This document shows positions 43,362 through 52,434 of a stretch of DNA of 64,000 bases, in pieces; the first letter of the stretch is position 1, and every line of letters starts with the position of its first letter. The stretch lies in NCBI GenBank assembly GCA_963666995.1, contig OY762941.1, positions 3,906,001-3,970,000 of the forward strand, read 5' to 3'. A program made the translations under genes and the position numbers. A model generated the notes under the pieces. The model was not told where the DNA came from and ran no database searches. It saw only the letters and a list, made by a program, of their open reading frames with translations. Source of the stretch: Syntrophobacter sp963666995. GTDB taxonomy: Bacteria > Desulfobacterota > Syntrophobacteria > Syntrophobacterales > Syntrophobacteraceae.

Positions 43362-44024
43362 CTACGGCGTGCTCACTTCAATCAGGTCGTCCCTGATTTC
43401 CGCGAGTTCATATTTCCTGGAGACCGACCTTTGGCCACGGGGCGGAACGGCGACCAGATCCGCTATGCGGAGCTGATTGGGTTGAATACTGAGGGCCCAG
43501 ATCCGCGCCGTGCGGTCCCCGGTGGCTCCGGCATGAGCGACCCCTCTCAGATTGCCGAAAACGATTATATCACCTGCCGCTATGATTTCAGCTCCGGGGT
43601 TGACGTCCCCGAGGACGACGCAGTCGGAGGACGATACGACCCGCACCCCGGACCGGCAGGTGCTTCGAACGATGATCGGCTCGGCGTCCTTGCGCACGGC
43701 CGTATGGGCCTCGGAGGCAGCGGACTGATCCTGAACGCCCCTGTTCAAGGCGAAGGCCACATCGCCGGCCAGCTTCACTTCAACCAGTCTGCCCCTCGAA
43801 TGCTTCACCAGCAGTTCGTTCAAGGCGGTTATCTCATCCGTGCGCAACGGCCTCGACCTGAGGTCGAGGATCATTTCCGAATGATGGAAAAAATCGCGCG
43901 ACTCTTCCAGCCGCTTCCTCATATATTCCAGTATGGCCTCAAACGGGACCGTCGGATGGGGGACCAGCGTAAAACCTTCTCGGCTCGCCTTGACTTGAAT
44001 GGGAAGTGCGTCGTTTGATTTCAT
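43362..44024 (-). CDS. minC: Septum inhibitor MinC
   Basis: 220 residues. The N-terminal FtsZ-inhibitory domain is weakly conserved, followed by the C-terminal beta-helix: IIVRSTCRSGVRVVSSSDCV, VLGDVNPGAEIIAAGDIIVF, then GNLRGVAHAG, the MinC signature for MinD binding. First gene of minCDE. Start at the ATG of 44024. Confidence 0.93.
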   Translation of the reverse strand: MKSNDALPIQVKASREGFTLVPHPTVPFEAILEYMRKRLEESRDFFHHSEMILDLRSRPLRTDEITALNELLVKHSRGRLVEVKLAGDVAFALNRGVQDQSAASEAHTAVRKDAEPIIVRSTCRSGVRVVSSSDCVVLGDVNPGAEIIAAGDIIVFGNLRGVAHAGATGDRTARIWALSIQPNQLRIADLVAVPPRGQRSVSRKYELAEIRDDLIEVSTP

Positions 44025-44143
44025 GAGATCCAGCAGTTCAGAAAGACATCAGTCTCCAACACGCGCCCATGCGGAAACGGTTCCGTTTGCCCCTGCGGGT
44101 TGGGAGAGTGGGGTTTAAGCCATTGGAAACGATCCGGTCTACT

Positions 44144-44752
44144 CTACATCAATCTCCCATTTTGGGGCAAGATCCATTGACGCAATTGAGACCAGCTTTT
44201 CACCCGGGGGAATTCTTCCTCGACGGGACTGCGGTTCCATGGCTGATCGAAGAGCAGAGGCTGAATCCCATGGGTTGCCAGGAGCTTGCAGGTCTCGATC
44301 CTGTCCTCGATGAAACACCGCACATGAAGCTCCTGCAGGGTTTTCAGTTTTGCTTCGGGAGCGCCGGTCGCCGTGACCTGGATGTTTTCCGGAGGCACTT
44401 CGGGCAGATTCATGCGGAGCCAGCAAATGATGCTTTCGGGCCAGATGCGGGCCGTCACAAATCGAAGCGGGCCGTGCCGCGCCAGCTCGGTGAGAACCTC
44501 CGGAGCCTCATCCATCGGCGGGATCTGGAGCGTATGCTCATCGTCCAGGGTCAGGCAGATGAGATCGTCGATAACTTCCCTGTCGATGTCGAGGCACTCG
44601 TGGATGTTATAGCAACTGAGGTGCTCCTTGGTGAGGTAAGTCAGTCCGTATTTTTCCCGGCCAAGCCTGACGAAGATCTCCATCGTGTCGGCAACCACGC
44701 CGTCAATGTCGAAAGCAAGATCGGTAGGGGATAAGTTTTTTCGGGCATTCAT
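44144..44752 (-). CDS. HAD-superfamily phosphatase (5'-nucleotidase-like)
   Basis: 202 residues from the ATG at 44752. FDIDGVVADT near the N-terminus is HAD motif I, in which the first Asp is the nucleophile. RFVTARIWPE fits motif II (Thr), and ECFIEDR-like CFIEDRIETC supplies the motif IV acidic residue. A helical cap follows motif I, as in deoxyribonucleotidases of the NT5C type. The start lies 2 bp beyond the stop of the CoA-hydrolase/GNAT gene (44755), so the genes are coupled. The substrate is unknown. Confidence 0.82.
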   Translation of the reverse strand: MNARKNLSPTDLAFDIDGVVADTMEIFVRLGREKYGLTYLTKEHLSCYNIHECLDIDREVIDDLICLTLDDEHTLQIPPMDEAPEVLTELARHGPLRFVTARIWPESIICWLRMNLPEVPPENIQVTATGAPEAKLKTLQELHVRCFIEDRIETCKLLATHGIQPLLFDQPWNRSPVEEEFPRVKSWSQLRQWILPQNGRLM

Positions 44753-44754
44753 TT

Positions 44755-46677
44755 TTATGAATCCGCATCTGTAATACAAACCTGAGCCGGTTCATCGAAC
44801 CGGAAGTATATCTCATAAACACCATCCGCCAGGGACGCGTGCACCATATAGCCTACTTTGTAGAAAACGGAAAGCATCCTTCTGTTCGATGCGAGAACGT
44901 AAGCCGTGAATCCGCTGATTCCCTTGTTCTTCGCGATTTCGCAAAGATAGTGCAGCAGGAAGGTGCCGACGCCGATGTGCTGCCATTCCGCGGCGACCGC
45001 GAAATCCACTTCAGCGATATTGCTCTTCTGGTCCAGGATGTATCGACCCAGGGCGACAATTTTTTCGTTGCCGATTTCCCCCTGAACGCCCACGATCGCC
45101 ATTTCATGTTCGTAGTCGATGTTGCACATTCCTTGCGCATTCCGATGAGGAAATACCTTCATGGCAGACAGAAAGCGGTAGTAAATGTCCTGGTCGGGAA
45201 GGCCGTAGAAAAATTCCTGTACCGACCGTTCATCGGTGGGCTTTATGGGGCGGAAGAAGATTCTGACATCATCGGGAAAGAGCTGATAGGTTTCGTACTG
45301 CCCGGGATACAGGGGCTCGTAAACGGGAGGCAGAATCTGGTCTTCAAAAACGTAGTGCAGACTCTTCGCCTCGGAGAGGATACGCTCTCTGAACTTGGGG
45401 TGGGCGATATTGATGAGGGCGAGCGCCCGTTCCCGGAGCGTCTTCCCATGCAGGTAGGCAATGCCGAACTCCGTCACGACGTACCGGACCGTACTGCGCG
45501 AACTCACCACTCCCGCGCCGCTCGTAAGATGGCTCACGATGCGCGACCTGCGCCCATCCGTGCTCGTGGACGGGAAAACGATGATGGTCTTTCCCCTGGG
45601 GGCGCAGTCAGCGCCGTGCATGAAGTCCACATATCCGCCTATGCCGCTGTGAATGGTGTGACCGATAGAGTCGGAGCATATCTGGCCCGTGAGATCGATT
45701 TCCAGGGCGGAATTGATGGCGACCATTCCGACGTGCTGGCTGATCAGCCGCCTGTTGTTGACATAATTGATTGGATAGATTTCAACTTCGGGGTTGTTAT
45801 GAACGAAGCTGTAAAGATCGGTGCTTCCCACACACGCCCCCGCGACGATTTTGCCGTGGTGGGCGGTCTTCTTGAGACCGGTGACCACTCCTTTCCTCAC
45901 GAGGTGAAGGTGGGCGTCGGTCAGGATCTCGGTATGAATACCCAGGTCCTTCTTGTCTTCCAGGTACATCAGTATGGAGTTTACGACCCGTCCCAGCCCG
46001 ATCTGAATGGTCGAACCGTCTTCAACCAGAAGCGAGACATACTTCGCGATCCGCTCCGTGACGGCGCTGCGTTCACGAAAGATCAACTCGATCAGCGGTT
46101 CTTCGTATTCCACGAAATGGTCGATCTGAGACACGTGCAGGAAGGAATCGCCGAAAGTGCGAGGCATATTCGGATTCACCTGGGCGACCACTATTTTGGC
46201 TTCTTCCGCCGCCGCCCTGGTGATATCCACGGCGATCCCGAGGGAGCAAAAGCCGTGTTCGTCGGGAGGAGTGACCTGGATCAGGCACACGTCGAGGGCC
46301 CACAGGCTGTCGTCCCGAAGAAGGCCGGGGATGGCGGAAAAGAAGATGGGGATATAATCGGCAAGCCCCTGGTTGACCGCCGTTCTCGATTTCGAGCCCA
46401 CAAAGAACGTTTTGAGCCTGCAATACTTCTGAAGTACGCTCCAGTCCTCCGGAAGTTCGCCGACTGAAAGGTTCTGGACGAGTTCCAAATCCCTGTAGCG
46501 CGGCAGGAGCTTCACGAGAGCCCGGACGAGGTGCTGAGGTTCGCCGCAGGCCGAACCTACAAAGATCCGGTCCCCGTCTTTGATGGCGGTCTCGAGCACT
46601 GACTCGGCGGACCCCACTCGAGCACGGTAGTAATCTTTCCATTGTTCGTCAAAAATCATTTTCTGAGGGTTCCCCAT
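44755..46677 (-). CDS. Acetyl-CoA hydrolase/CoA-transferase fused to a GNAT acetyltransferase domain
   Basis: 640 residues. About 1-430 is an acetyl-CoA hydrolase/4-hydroxybutyrate-CoA-transferase type domain: EDGSTIQIGLGRVVNSIL, then HTEILTDAHLHLVRKGVV, NSALEIDLTGQICSDSIG, GVVSSRSTVRYVVTEFGIAY and LRERALALINIAHPKFRE. About 465-625 is a GNAT domain (FRPIKPTDERSVQEFFYGLP and EWQHIGVGTFLLHYL, the acetyl-CoA-binding loop). A known but little-studied fusion that may tie acyl-CoA use to protein or small-molecule acetylation, which is inference. The minus-strand ATG at 46677 starts it. Confidence 0.9.
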   Translation of the reverse strand: MGNPQKMIFDEQWKDYYRARVGSAESVLETAIKDGDRIFVGSACGEPQHLVRALVKLLPRYRDLELVQNLSVGELPEDWSVLQKYCRLKTFFVGSKSRTAVNQGLADYIPIFFSAIPGLLRDDSLWALDVCLIQVTPPDEHGFCSLGIAVDITRAAAEEAKIVVAQVNPNMPRTFGDSFLHVSQIDHFVEYEEPLIELIFRERSAVTERIAKYVSLLVEDGSTIQIGLGRVVNSILMYLEDKKDLGIHTEILTDAHLHLVRKGVVTGLKKTAHHGKIVAGACVGSTDLYSFVHNNPEVEIYPINYVNNRRLISQHVGMVAINSALEIDLTGQICSDSIGHTIHSGIGGYVDFMHGADCAPRGKTIIVFPSTSTDGRRSRIVSHLTSGAGVVSSRSTVRYVVTEFGIAYLHGKTLRERALALINIAHPKFRERILSEAKSLHYVFEDQILPPVYEPLYPGQYETYQLFPDDVRIFFRPIKPTDERSVQEFFYGLPDQDIYYRFLSAMKVFPHRNAQGMCNIDYEHEMAIVGVQGEIGNEKIVALGRYILDQKSNIAEVDFAVAAEWQHIGVGTFLLHYLCEIAKNKGISGFTAYVLASNRRMLSVFYKVGYMVHASLADGVYEIYFRFDEPAQVCITDADS

Positions 46678-46832
46678 TATGTCAGACCCCTATGTCACCT
46701 CAAGAACAGAACGGAATGAACGGGTCCTTCCGCATGACTTGACACCCACCGCGGCGCGGGCGGCTGAGTCGGCGGCCGGGATGGTCGGTTGCAAGGCAAA
46801 CCGTCCGAAAGCAGGGATCCCTGGAGGGATTG

Positions 46833-47774
46833 CTAGGACCGGGTGTTCCCGTATCTCACCGGAGAAGGCGAAGGGGGTTGCTTCAAACCGGCGCGCTGAG
46901 CCAAAAGATCGAGATGCAGAGTTGTCCACTCTTCGAGTGGCAGATACGGTGGATACAACAATTCATTTGTCTGAATCAGCTTAAAATAGAATTTGCAGAG
47001 ATTGCAGTATTGAATACGGTAATGAGGTTCCGCCTCAATCATGAGATACCCCAGCGATTCATGGAGGCGGTTGTCGCAATAGCAGCATTGAAACCTGTTG
47101 ATCCCCCAGGTGGTTCCACACCATGAGCAGTAAGCGTTCCGGCCGCCTTCCCCTTCAAGGAAGAGAAGGGAGGGCAGCGACCCGCAGACCGGGCAGTATC
47201 CCTTAAGCCATCGTGCCGGCGGACCGAACCGCTCCAACAGGTCCTCGGCGGCCCGTTCGATCGAGGGGCGCAGGCAGCTTCTGGCAACGAAAAGAAGTGA
47301 GGCAATATCGATGTCCTTCACTTCCACCCACTCTTCCCACGGTTCCATCTCGTGTTGAAGGAAGCTTTGCCATATGGCTTCCTTGCGGCCGGGATGGACG
47401 GCAAGGGAGCGGGAGAGCGCTGAATGAGCCGAGCTGATCTGCTCGTTCGATTCCGGAATGCTCCCGGAAATCTCCGAGAGAAAAGCCTCTGCGGCGTCAG
47501 CGTCGAGCGGGAAACTCCACCGCTCGATCAAGGGAAAACCGGCCTCCCATTGAGTCTCGGCCCGTTGCCGGTCGATGCCGACCGGATCGAGGCGCAGGGC
47601 GTTCTTGATTCCCGCCCTCAGCAGGAACAGGTCCTCCAGGAAAGGGTATAAGTGAGCGTATGCAGGCTTTTCAGCCCTGGCGAGGGCAAAAGCCTGTTCG
47701 ATTTGTTCCTTTTCGTGATCGCTTCGCTTTTTCAAATTCGTCCTTCTTAACGAAAGGGGAAGCCGATCCTGCAT
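46833..47774 (-). CDS. fdhE: Formate dehydrogenase accessory protein FdhE
   Basis: 313 residues. The C-terminal rubredoxin-like Cys sets characteristic of FdhE are CPVCGS, CSWCGT, CCYCDN and CNLC, between about residues 195 and 275. FdhE is needed for maturation of periplasmic formate dehydrogenase before Tat export in E. coli. Same strand as fdhBA but 853 bp further on, separated by a repeat island. The start codon at 47774 lies inside a strong inverted repeat (see the regulatory entry). Confidence 0.9.
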   Translation of the reverse strand: MQDRLPLSLRRTNLKKRSDHEKEQIEQAFALARAEKPAYAHLYPFLEDLFLLRAGIKNALRLDPVGIDRQRAETQWEAGFPLIERWSFPLDADAAEAFLSEISGSIPESNEQISSAHSALSRSLAVHPGRKEAIWQSFLQHEMEPWEEWVEVKDIDIASLLFVARSCLRPSIERAAEDLLERFGPPARWLKGYCPVCGSLPSLLFLEGEGGRNAYCSWCGTTWGINRFQCCYCDNRLHESLGYLMIEAEPHYRIQYCNLCKFYFKLIQTNELLYPPYLPLEEWTTLHLDLLAQRAGLKQPPSPSPVRYGNTRS

Positions 47775-47783
47775 GGCTTCCCC
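47757..47783 (-). promoter_or_regulatory. Hairpin enclosing the fdhE start codon and Shine-Dalgarno
   Basis: On the minus strand GGGGAAGCC (47783-47775) pairs perfectly over 9 bp with GGCTTCCCC (47765-47757). The first arm is the presumed Shine-Dalgarno, the ATG begins the loop and the second arm is in codons 4-6. It could hide the ribosome site and make fdhE translation conditional. Confidence 0.5.
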
Positions 47784-47973
47784 TTATCATACCTGATTTT
47801 GTCGGATTGTGTAACCCAATCTTGCCGGACTCGCCTTCATGTGATCCCCGGATAATTTCTCGCTCTCGACTGTCTCCGGTGCCTGGGCCGAGCCGCATGT
47901 TCCGTGCAACCGGGATTTGACGGATGTACTCGACCTTATGCGCATTGTCGCTTCTGCGTTCCCACGCCGGAGG

Positions 47974-48256
47974 GGCTGTTGCCCAAACAGAATCCAGGTG
48001 AAAAACGAGCCATTTGTCGAGAAATGTCACCCCGGCGAAAGCCGGGGTCCAGTGCCGTTACTTGGAATTATCCAATGATTTCAATGAGCCTGGATTCCGG
48101 CCTTTATATGAAAAAAGGAATTGCCGTTTAACGTATACCCTGCCTCGATTTAGGCAGAAATTTTTTCATTGTTCGTTGTGGCCGAAAGGCCATGAGTGTT
48201 CGCCGGAATGACGAATCGTGATTTCGTCCGGCCTCGGCTTTTCCTTTGGGCAACAG
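47974..48256 (-). repeat. MITE-like element, copy B
   Basis: About 283 bp with ends CTGTTGCCCAAA and TTTGGGCAACAG. By eye it is nearly identical to 62888-63168 in the opposite orientation. The interior carries hairpins such as CCCCGGC...GCCGGGG and TGGCCGAAAGGCCA. No ORF. It lies between fdhB and fdhE. Confidence 0.8.
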
Positions 48257-48297
48257 GCCGCGGAGCGAGAGAACGAGGCACGGAACTCTCATCACGG

Positions 48298-48545
48298 GTG
48301 GCCCGGATACTTGTTATCCGGGTCCGTCAGGACAAGAGGAGGGGACAAATCCTTCGTTGCCCTTGCAGAATCATCCTTTGAACCTCTTGCGCTTCGCGCC
48401 CGGACAAATGAGTTGTCCGGGCCACCCACCATCAAAAGTGTTACCCATGTCCCCGGTCTGTACACCTTCCCGCCAGGGGAGGGGAGTCCCGGTTGCCGCC
48501 TCCCCCCTGACGGGGGAGGCGGGGTGGGGGTGTGATTCACCGGAG
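48298..48545. repeat. REP-like palindromes and G-rich repeat next to copy B
   Basis: CCCGGATACTTGTTATCCGG followed by G (8-bp arms) near 48302, and CCCGGACAAATGAGTTGTCC followed by GGG near 48400, then GGCGGGGTGGGGGTG near 48520. The two palindromes have different but self-complementary arms. Same order as at 19345-19600. No gene. Confidence 0.7.
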
Positions 48546-48627
48546 ACATTCCAGCCCTGGCGACATTTCCTGTGGAATCGCTCGGATCAGGTATTACATC
48601 ATGAAACGCACAGGCAACCCGGGGACG

Positions 48628-49359
48628 CTAGCCCCGAACCGTCCCTTTCAAACTGCCCTGCGCCGGCCGCGCGAGGCGGCGGGCGGCCGACTTGCGGTCA
48701 ATTCCGGGGTTCAGGGCTGCGACCGCCGTCTTCGAATACTTCTTGGGATCGTCCACCACAAGATAGATCACCCGGACCTGGTCGGCATCGAGAAGCTGCG
48801 CCTTCGGATACTTCGCCTTGAGCTTTTCCTGGCGATCCTTGGCGAGGGCGAGCATCTCGTCCCGGTCCCCGAAATTCATCGCACCCGTGGGGCAAATCTT
48901 GACGCAGGCCGGGATCAGCCCGTTACTCACGCGGTCTATGCACATCGTGCATTTGACGAGGCGGCCGTCTTTGGCCTGCCTTGGGATGTCATAGGGGCAC
49001 GCCTGCCTCACCTCGTCAAAGGGTGCTTCCCTGGTCTTTTCAGTATAGAAAATCGCCCCCGTGGCATCGTCCTGGATAACGGCATCGCTGACGTATCCCG
49101 CGATGGAGTCCTTGCACGGAGGTTCCAGACAGTGTCTGCATTGATCGGCAAAGAAGTACCAGGCGACCTTCCCTTCGTTGTCCACTTCACTGAAGCGGAC
49201 AAGTTTGAACGTGTTGCCGTCAAAATCGGGAGGGTTCTGGTGGCTTCCGGTGTTCCTGGTTTGAGAGGCGCCGTTCTGGTTCCAGTTCTTGCATGCAACC
49301 TGGCAACCGCGGCAGGCCGTGCACCGGGTCGTGTCGACAAAGAAGCTCTTTCCTGCCAT
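48628..49359 (-). CDS. fdhB: Formate dehydrogenase iron-sulfur subunit (beta)
   Basis: 243 residues. Four ferredoxin-type Cys sets: CTACRGCQVACKNW near residue 13, a CRHCLEPPC set near residue 75, CPYD with its following Cys near residue 115, and CTMCIDRVSNGLIPACVKIC near residue 130, as in FdnH-like and Desulfovibrio beta subunits. It carries electrons from the catalytic subunit to the physiological acceptor. No membrane helix at the C-terminus, so a soluble subunit. It follows fdhA by 3 bp. No cytochrome gamma subunit is adjacent. Confidence 0.92.
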   Translation of the reverse strand: MAGKSFFVDTTRCTACRGCQVACKNWNQNGASQTRNTGSHQNPPDFDGNTFKLVRFSEVDNEGKVAWYFFADQCRHCLEPPCKDSIAGYVSDAVIQDDATGAIFYTEKTREAPFDEVRQACPYDIPRQAKDGRLVKCTMCIDRVSNGLIPACVKICPTGAMNFGDRDEMLALAKDRQEKLKAKYPKAQLLDADQVRVIYLVVDDPKKYSKTAVAALNPGIDRKSAARRLARPAQGSLKGTVRG

Positions 49360-49362
49360 GGC

Positions 49363-52300
49363 TTATCCTTTCTTCCGCACGTTGACCATAAAAGCTTTGG
49401 ATTCGGGGATGCGGGTGTTGGGGTCTCCAACGGAAGGAGTGAGCAGGTTGGCGCTGTCGCCTCCTTCCGGCGGCCAGACCCACCCGTAATGCCAGGGCAG
49501 ACCTACCTGGTGCACTTCCTGCCCGAATATATTGAACGGCTTGAAGCGCTTCGTCACTATGGCAACGGCTTCCAGTGCGCCTCTCGGAGACTCCACAACG
49601 ACCATTTCCCCGTTCTTGATTTCCCTCAGCTTTGCCAGTTCCTCGCTCATTTCCACGAAGATCTGAGGCTCGGCTTCGATCAGCCACGGGAGCCAACGGG
49701 TGAGGACGCCCGTCTGCCAGTGTTCGGTGACGCGGTAGGTGGTCCCCACAAATGGAAATTTCGGGTCGCATGACTTGATGATGTCTCTGGCGGTCCCGAA
49801 AACGGCGGCAACGGGGTTGGTGATCTGCGGACCGAACGCGTTCTTGTCCACCGGACATTCCATCGGCTCGTAGTGCTCGGGGAACGGCCCGTCCTTGAGA
49901 CCGGGACCGAAGATCGACGCATAACCGTCCGGCTTCATGATGAACGCAAGCTTTCCATCTTCTCTTGTCGTTCCATCGGGGTTCTTCAGCGGATACCACG
50001 GTCCGTCGGGTACGTCGCCCTTCCACTTCAGCGTCGTGTATTTCCCGTCTTTCACGTCTCCCGCGAACTCGATGACCACTCTCTTCGGGTTCCACGGCTT
50101 TCCGGACGGGTCCACGGATGCGCGGTTGTAGATAATCCTGCGGTTGACCGGCCACGCCCAGGCCCATTTGGGGTAGAGCCCAATCCCGCTGTCATCGGTC
50201 TTGTCCCTTCGGGCCATGTTGTTCCCGTCCTGATTGTAGCTCTGACAATAGATCCAGTTACCGCAAGCGGTTGATCCGTCGTCTTTGAGCATGGCAAAGG
50301 CCGGGACCAGTTCGCCCTTCTTGTAGGTCTTGTCGCCGACGGTCACGTCTTTCAGCCAGTAACCGTTGATGGCTTTGGCCACCAGGTGGGGATCGAACTT
50401 GTGGTCGGTAGCGTATTCCCACTTCAGGTTCAGAATCGGGTCGGGGAATTTGCCGCCGGGTTTCTTGTAAAGCTTCCTGATTTCTTCAAAAAGCTCAAAA
50501 ATGATGTCGCCGTCCGGCAACGACCGGCCCGCTGGATTCTGCGCTTTGTAACGCCACTGCGCCCAGCGGCCGCTGTTTGAAATTGAACCTTCCTTTTCGA
50601 GAAATGCGCAGCACGGCAGGAAAAAGACCTCGGTCTTGATCTTCTTCGGGCTCATGCCTGGCCCTCTCCAGAAGGACGCGGTTTCGTTGTCGAACAGGTT
50701 GACCACGACCATCCAGTCGAGATTGGCCATGGCTTCCCTGGTCTTGTTCGCGTTGGCGCCGCTGGCCGCCGGATTCTGACCCCAGGAGAAAAAGCCCTGC
50801 AGTTCCTTCCTGTACATCGAGTCAAACAGATCGAGCCAACTGTAGTTCTTCCCATCATCGGGCTTGGGAAGCCAACCGTAGGCGAAGTCGTTTTCGGGTT
50901 TCGCGGCGTCGCCATACATGGTTTTGAGAAAACTCACCAGGTACTTCGGGCGGTTCTGCCACCAGTTTGCACTGAGCGGGTCCTTGCTTACGGGTGTGTT
51001 CTTCTTGTTGTAGTCGGCCAGTGTCGCCAGCGATGACGTAGGCGTCGGGACATAACCGGGAAGAATATGGAACAGCAGTCCCTGGTCCGTCGATCCCTGA
51101 ACGTTCGCTTCCCCGCGAAGCGCATTGACGCCTCCTCCCGCGATTCCCATGTTCCCCAGCAACAACTGAATGATCGACATCGACCGGATGTTCTGGACCC
51201 CGACCGTATGCTGGCACCAGCCCATGGCGTACATGATCGTTCCCGCCTTGTCGGGGACACCCGTTGCGGAGTACGCCTCGTAGACCTTGAGCAGGTCGTC
51301 CCTGGGAGTGCCCGTAACGCCGGAAACTATATCCAGGTCATAGCGGGAATAATGTTTCTTCAGGAGTTGGAACACACATCGGGGATTTTGAAGGGTGAGG
51401 TCTTTCTTGGGTACTCCGTTTTCGTCGACTTCATAGGCCCACGTCGAACCGTCGTAGGCTCGTTTTTCAGCGTTGAACCCGGAAAACAACCCGTCCTTGA
51501 AATCGTATTTCTCGCCCACGATGTATGAAGCATTGGTGTAGTTGAGGACGTAATCCTTGAAGTACTTATCGTTCTCGACGATGTACTTTATCATTCCTCC
51601 CAGGAAAGCGATGTCGGTGCCCGACCTGAGAGAGGCGTAGATGTCGGCCTTTGTCGAGGTTTTGGTGAAGCGGGGATCCACGTTTATCACAACGGCCCCC
51701 TTGTCCTTGGCCTTCATGACCCATCGAAAAGAGATGGGGTGGTTCTCCGCCGCGTTGCTTCCCATGATCAAAATGCAATCACTGTTTGCGAGGTCTATCC
51801 AGTGATTCGTCATCGCGCCGCGTCCAAACGACTCTGCCAGAGCCGCTACGGTAGCGCTGTGTCAGATACGGGCCTGGTGTTCGATATAGACCAGTCCCAT
51901 AGCACGCAACATGGCCTGATACAGCCAGCACTCCTCGTTGTCCATGGCGGCGCTGCCGACGGATGCGATTCCCATGCAGCGGTTGACGACCTGGCCCTTG
52001 TCGTTTTTTGCCACGAAAGTCGCATCCCGGGTCTTCTTCACCCGTTTGGCGATTTCCCGGAGGGCCCATTTCCAGTCCTTGGCCACCCACTTGTCGCTGT
52101 TCGGGGCCCTGTACAGGACCTTGGTCATGCGTTTGGGATTTTGAGCCAGTTGGTAGGATGAGGCCCCCTTGGCGCACAGGGCCCCGCCGTTGATGGGATG
52201 GTCGGCATCCCCTTCCGTGTAGATGACCTGCCCCGATGTCTTATCCGTATGGCAGATGATCCCGCATCCCACTGCACAGTAGCAGCAGATGGTGGGGGTT

Positions 52301-52434
52301 TCCTTGGCATCTTTCGTGCGCAGCTTCCAGGTGTAGGCCTCCACGGAATTGAGATTGAACCCCATCCCAGTCAAGGCCAGGCCTGCCGTAGCTGCGCCAG
52401 AGATTTTGAGAAAATCTCTCCGCGTCAGCTTCAT
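49363..52434 (-). CDS. fdhA: Selenocysteine-containing formate dehydrogenase catalytic subunit, Tat-exported
   Basis: 1023 residues with the in-frame UGA at codon 191 (51864-51862) read as Sec. The context QARI-U-HSATVAAL matches the Sec/Cys position that coordinates Mo or W in formate dehydrogenases. The N-terminus has a Tat signal (TRRDFLKISGAATAGLALTG). A [4Fe-4S] set follows (CCYCAVGCGIIC, then LCAKGAS). The bis-MGD domains cover the rest. The start at 52434 is chosen over 52467 because AGGAAG is correctly placed and the twin-arginine motif then sits at the N-terminus. A SECIS-like hairpin follows the UGA. Periplasmic, forming a complex with fdhB. Mo or W cannot be told from sequence. Confidence 0.95.
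51831..51843 (-). promoter_or_regulatory. Bacterial SECIS hairpin of fdhA
   Basis: GCUCU (51843-51839) and AGAGU (51835-51831) close the loop GGC (51838-51836), which begins 23 nt after the UGA. A second possible stem, CGCUA/UAGCG, lies just before it. First loop base G, as expected. Confidence 0.65.

Noticed and set aside
44839..46467. 542-codon plus-strand frame opposite the CoA-hydrolase/GNAT gene
   Set aside because: Shadow frame; no start signal, no family resemblance.
48532..49773. 413-codon plus-strand frame opposite fdhB and the end of fdhA
   Set aside because: It crosses two genes and a repeat, with no motif or ribosome site.
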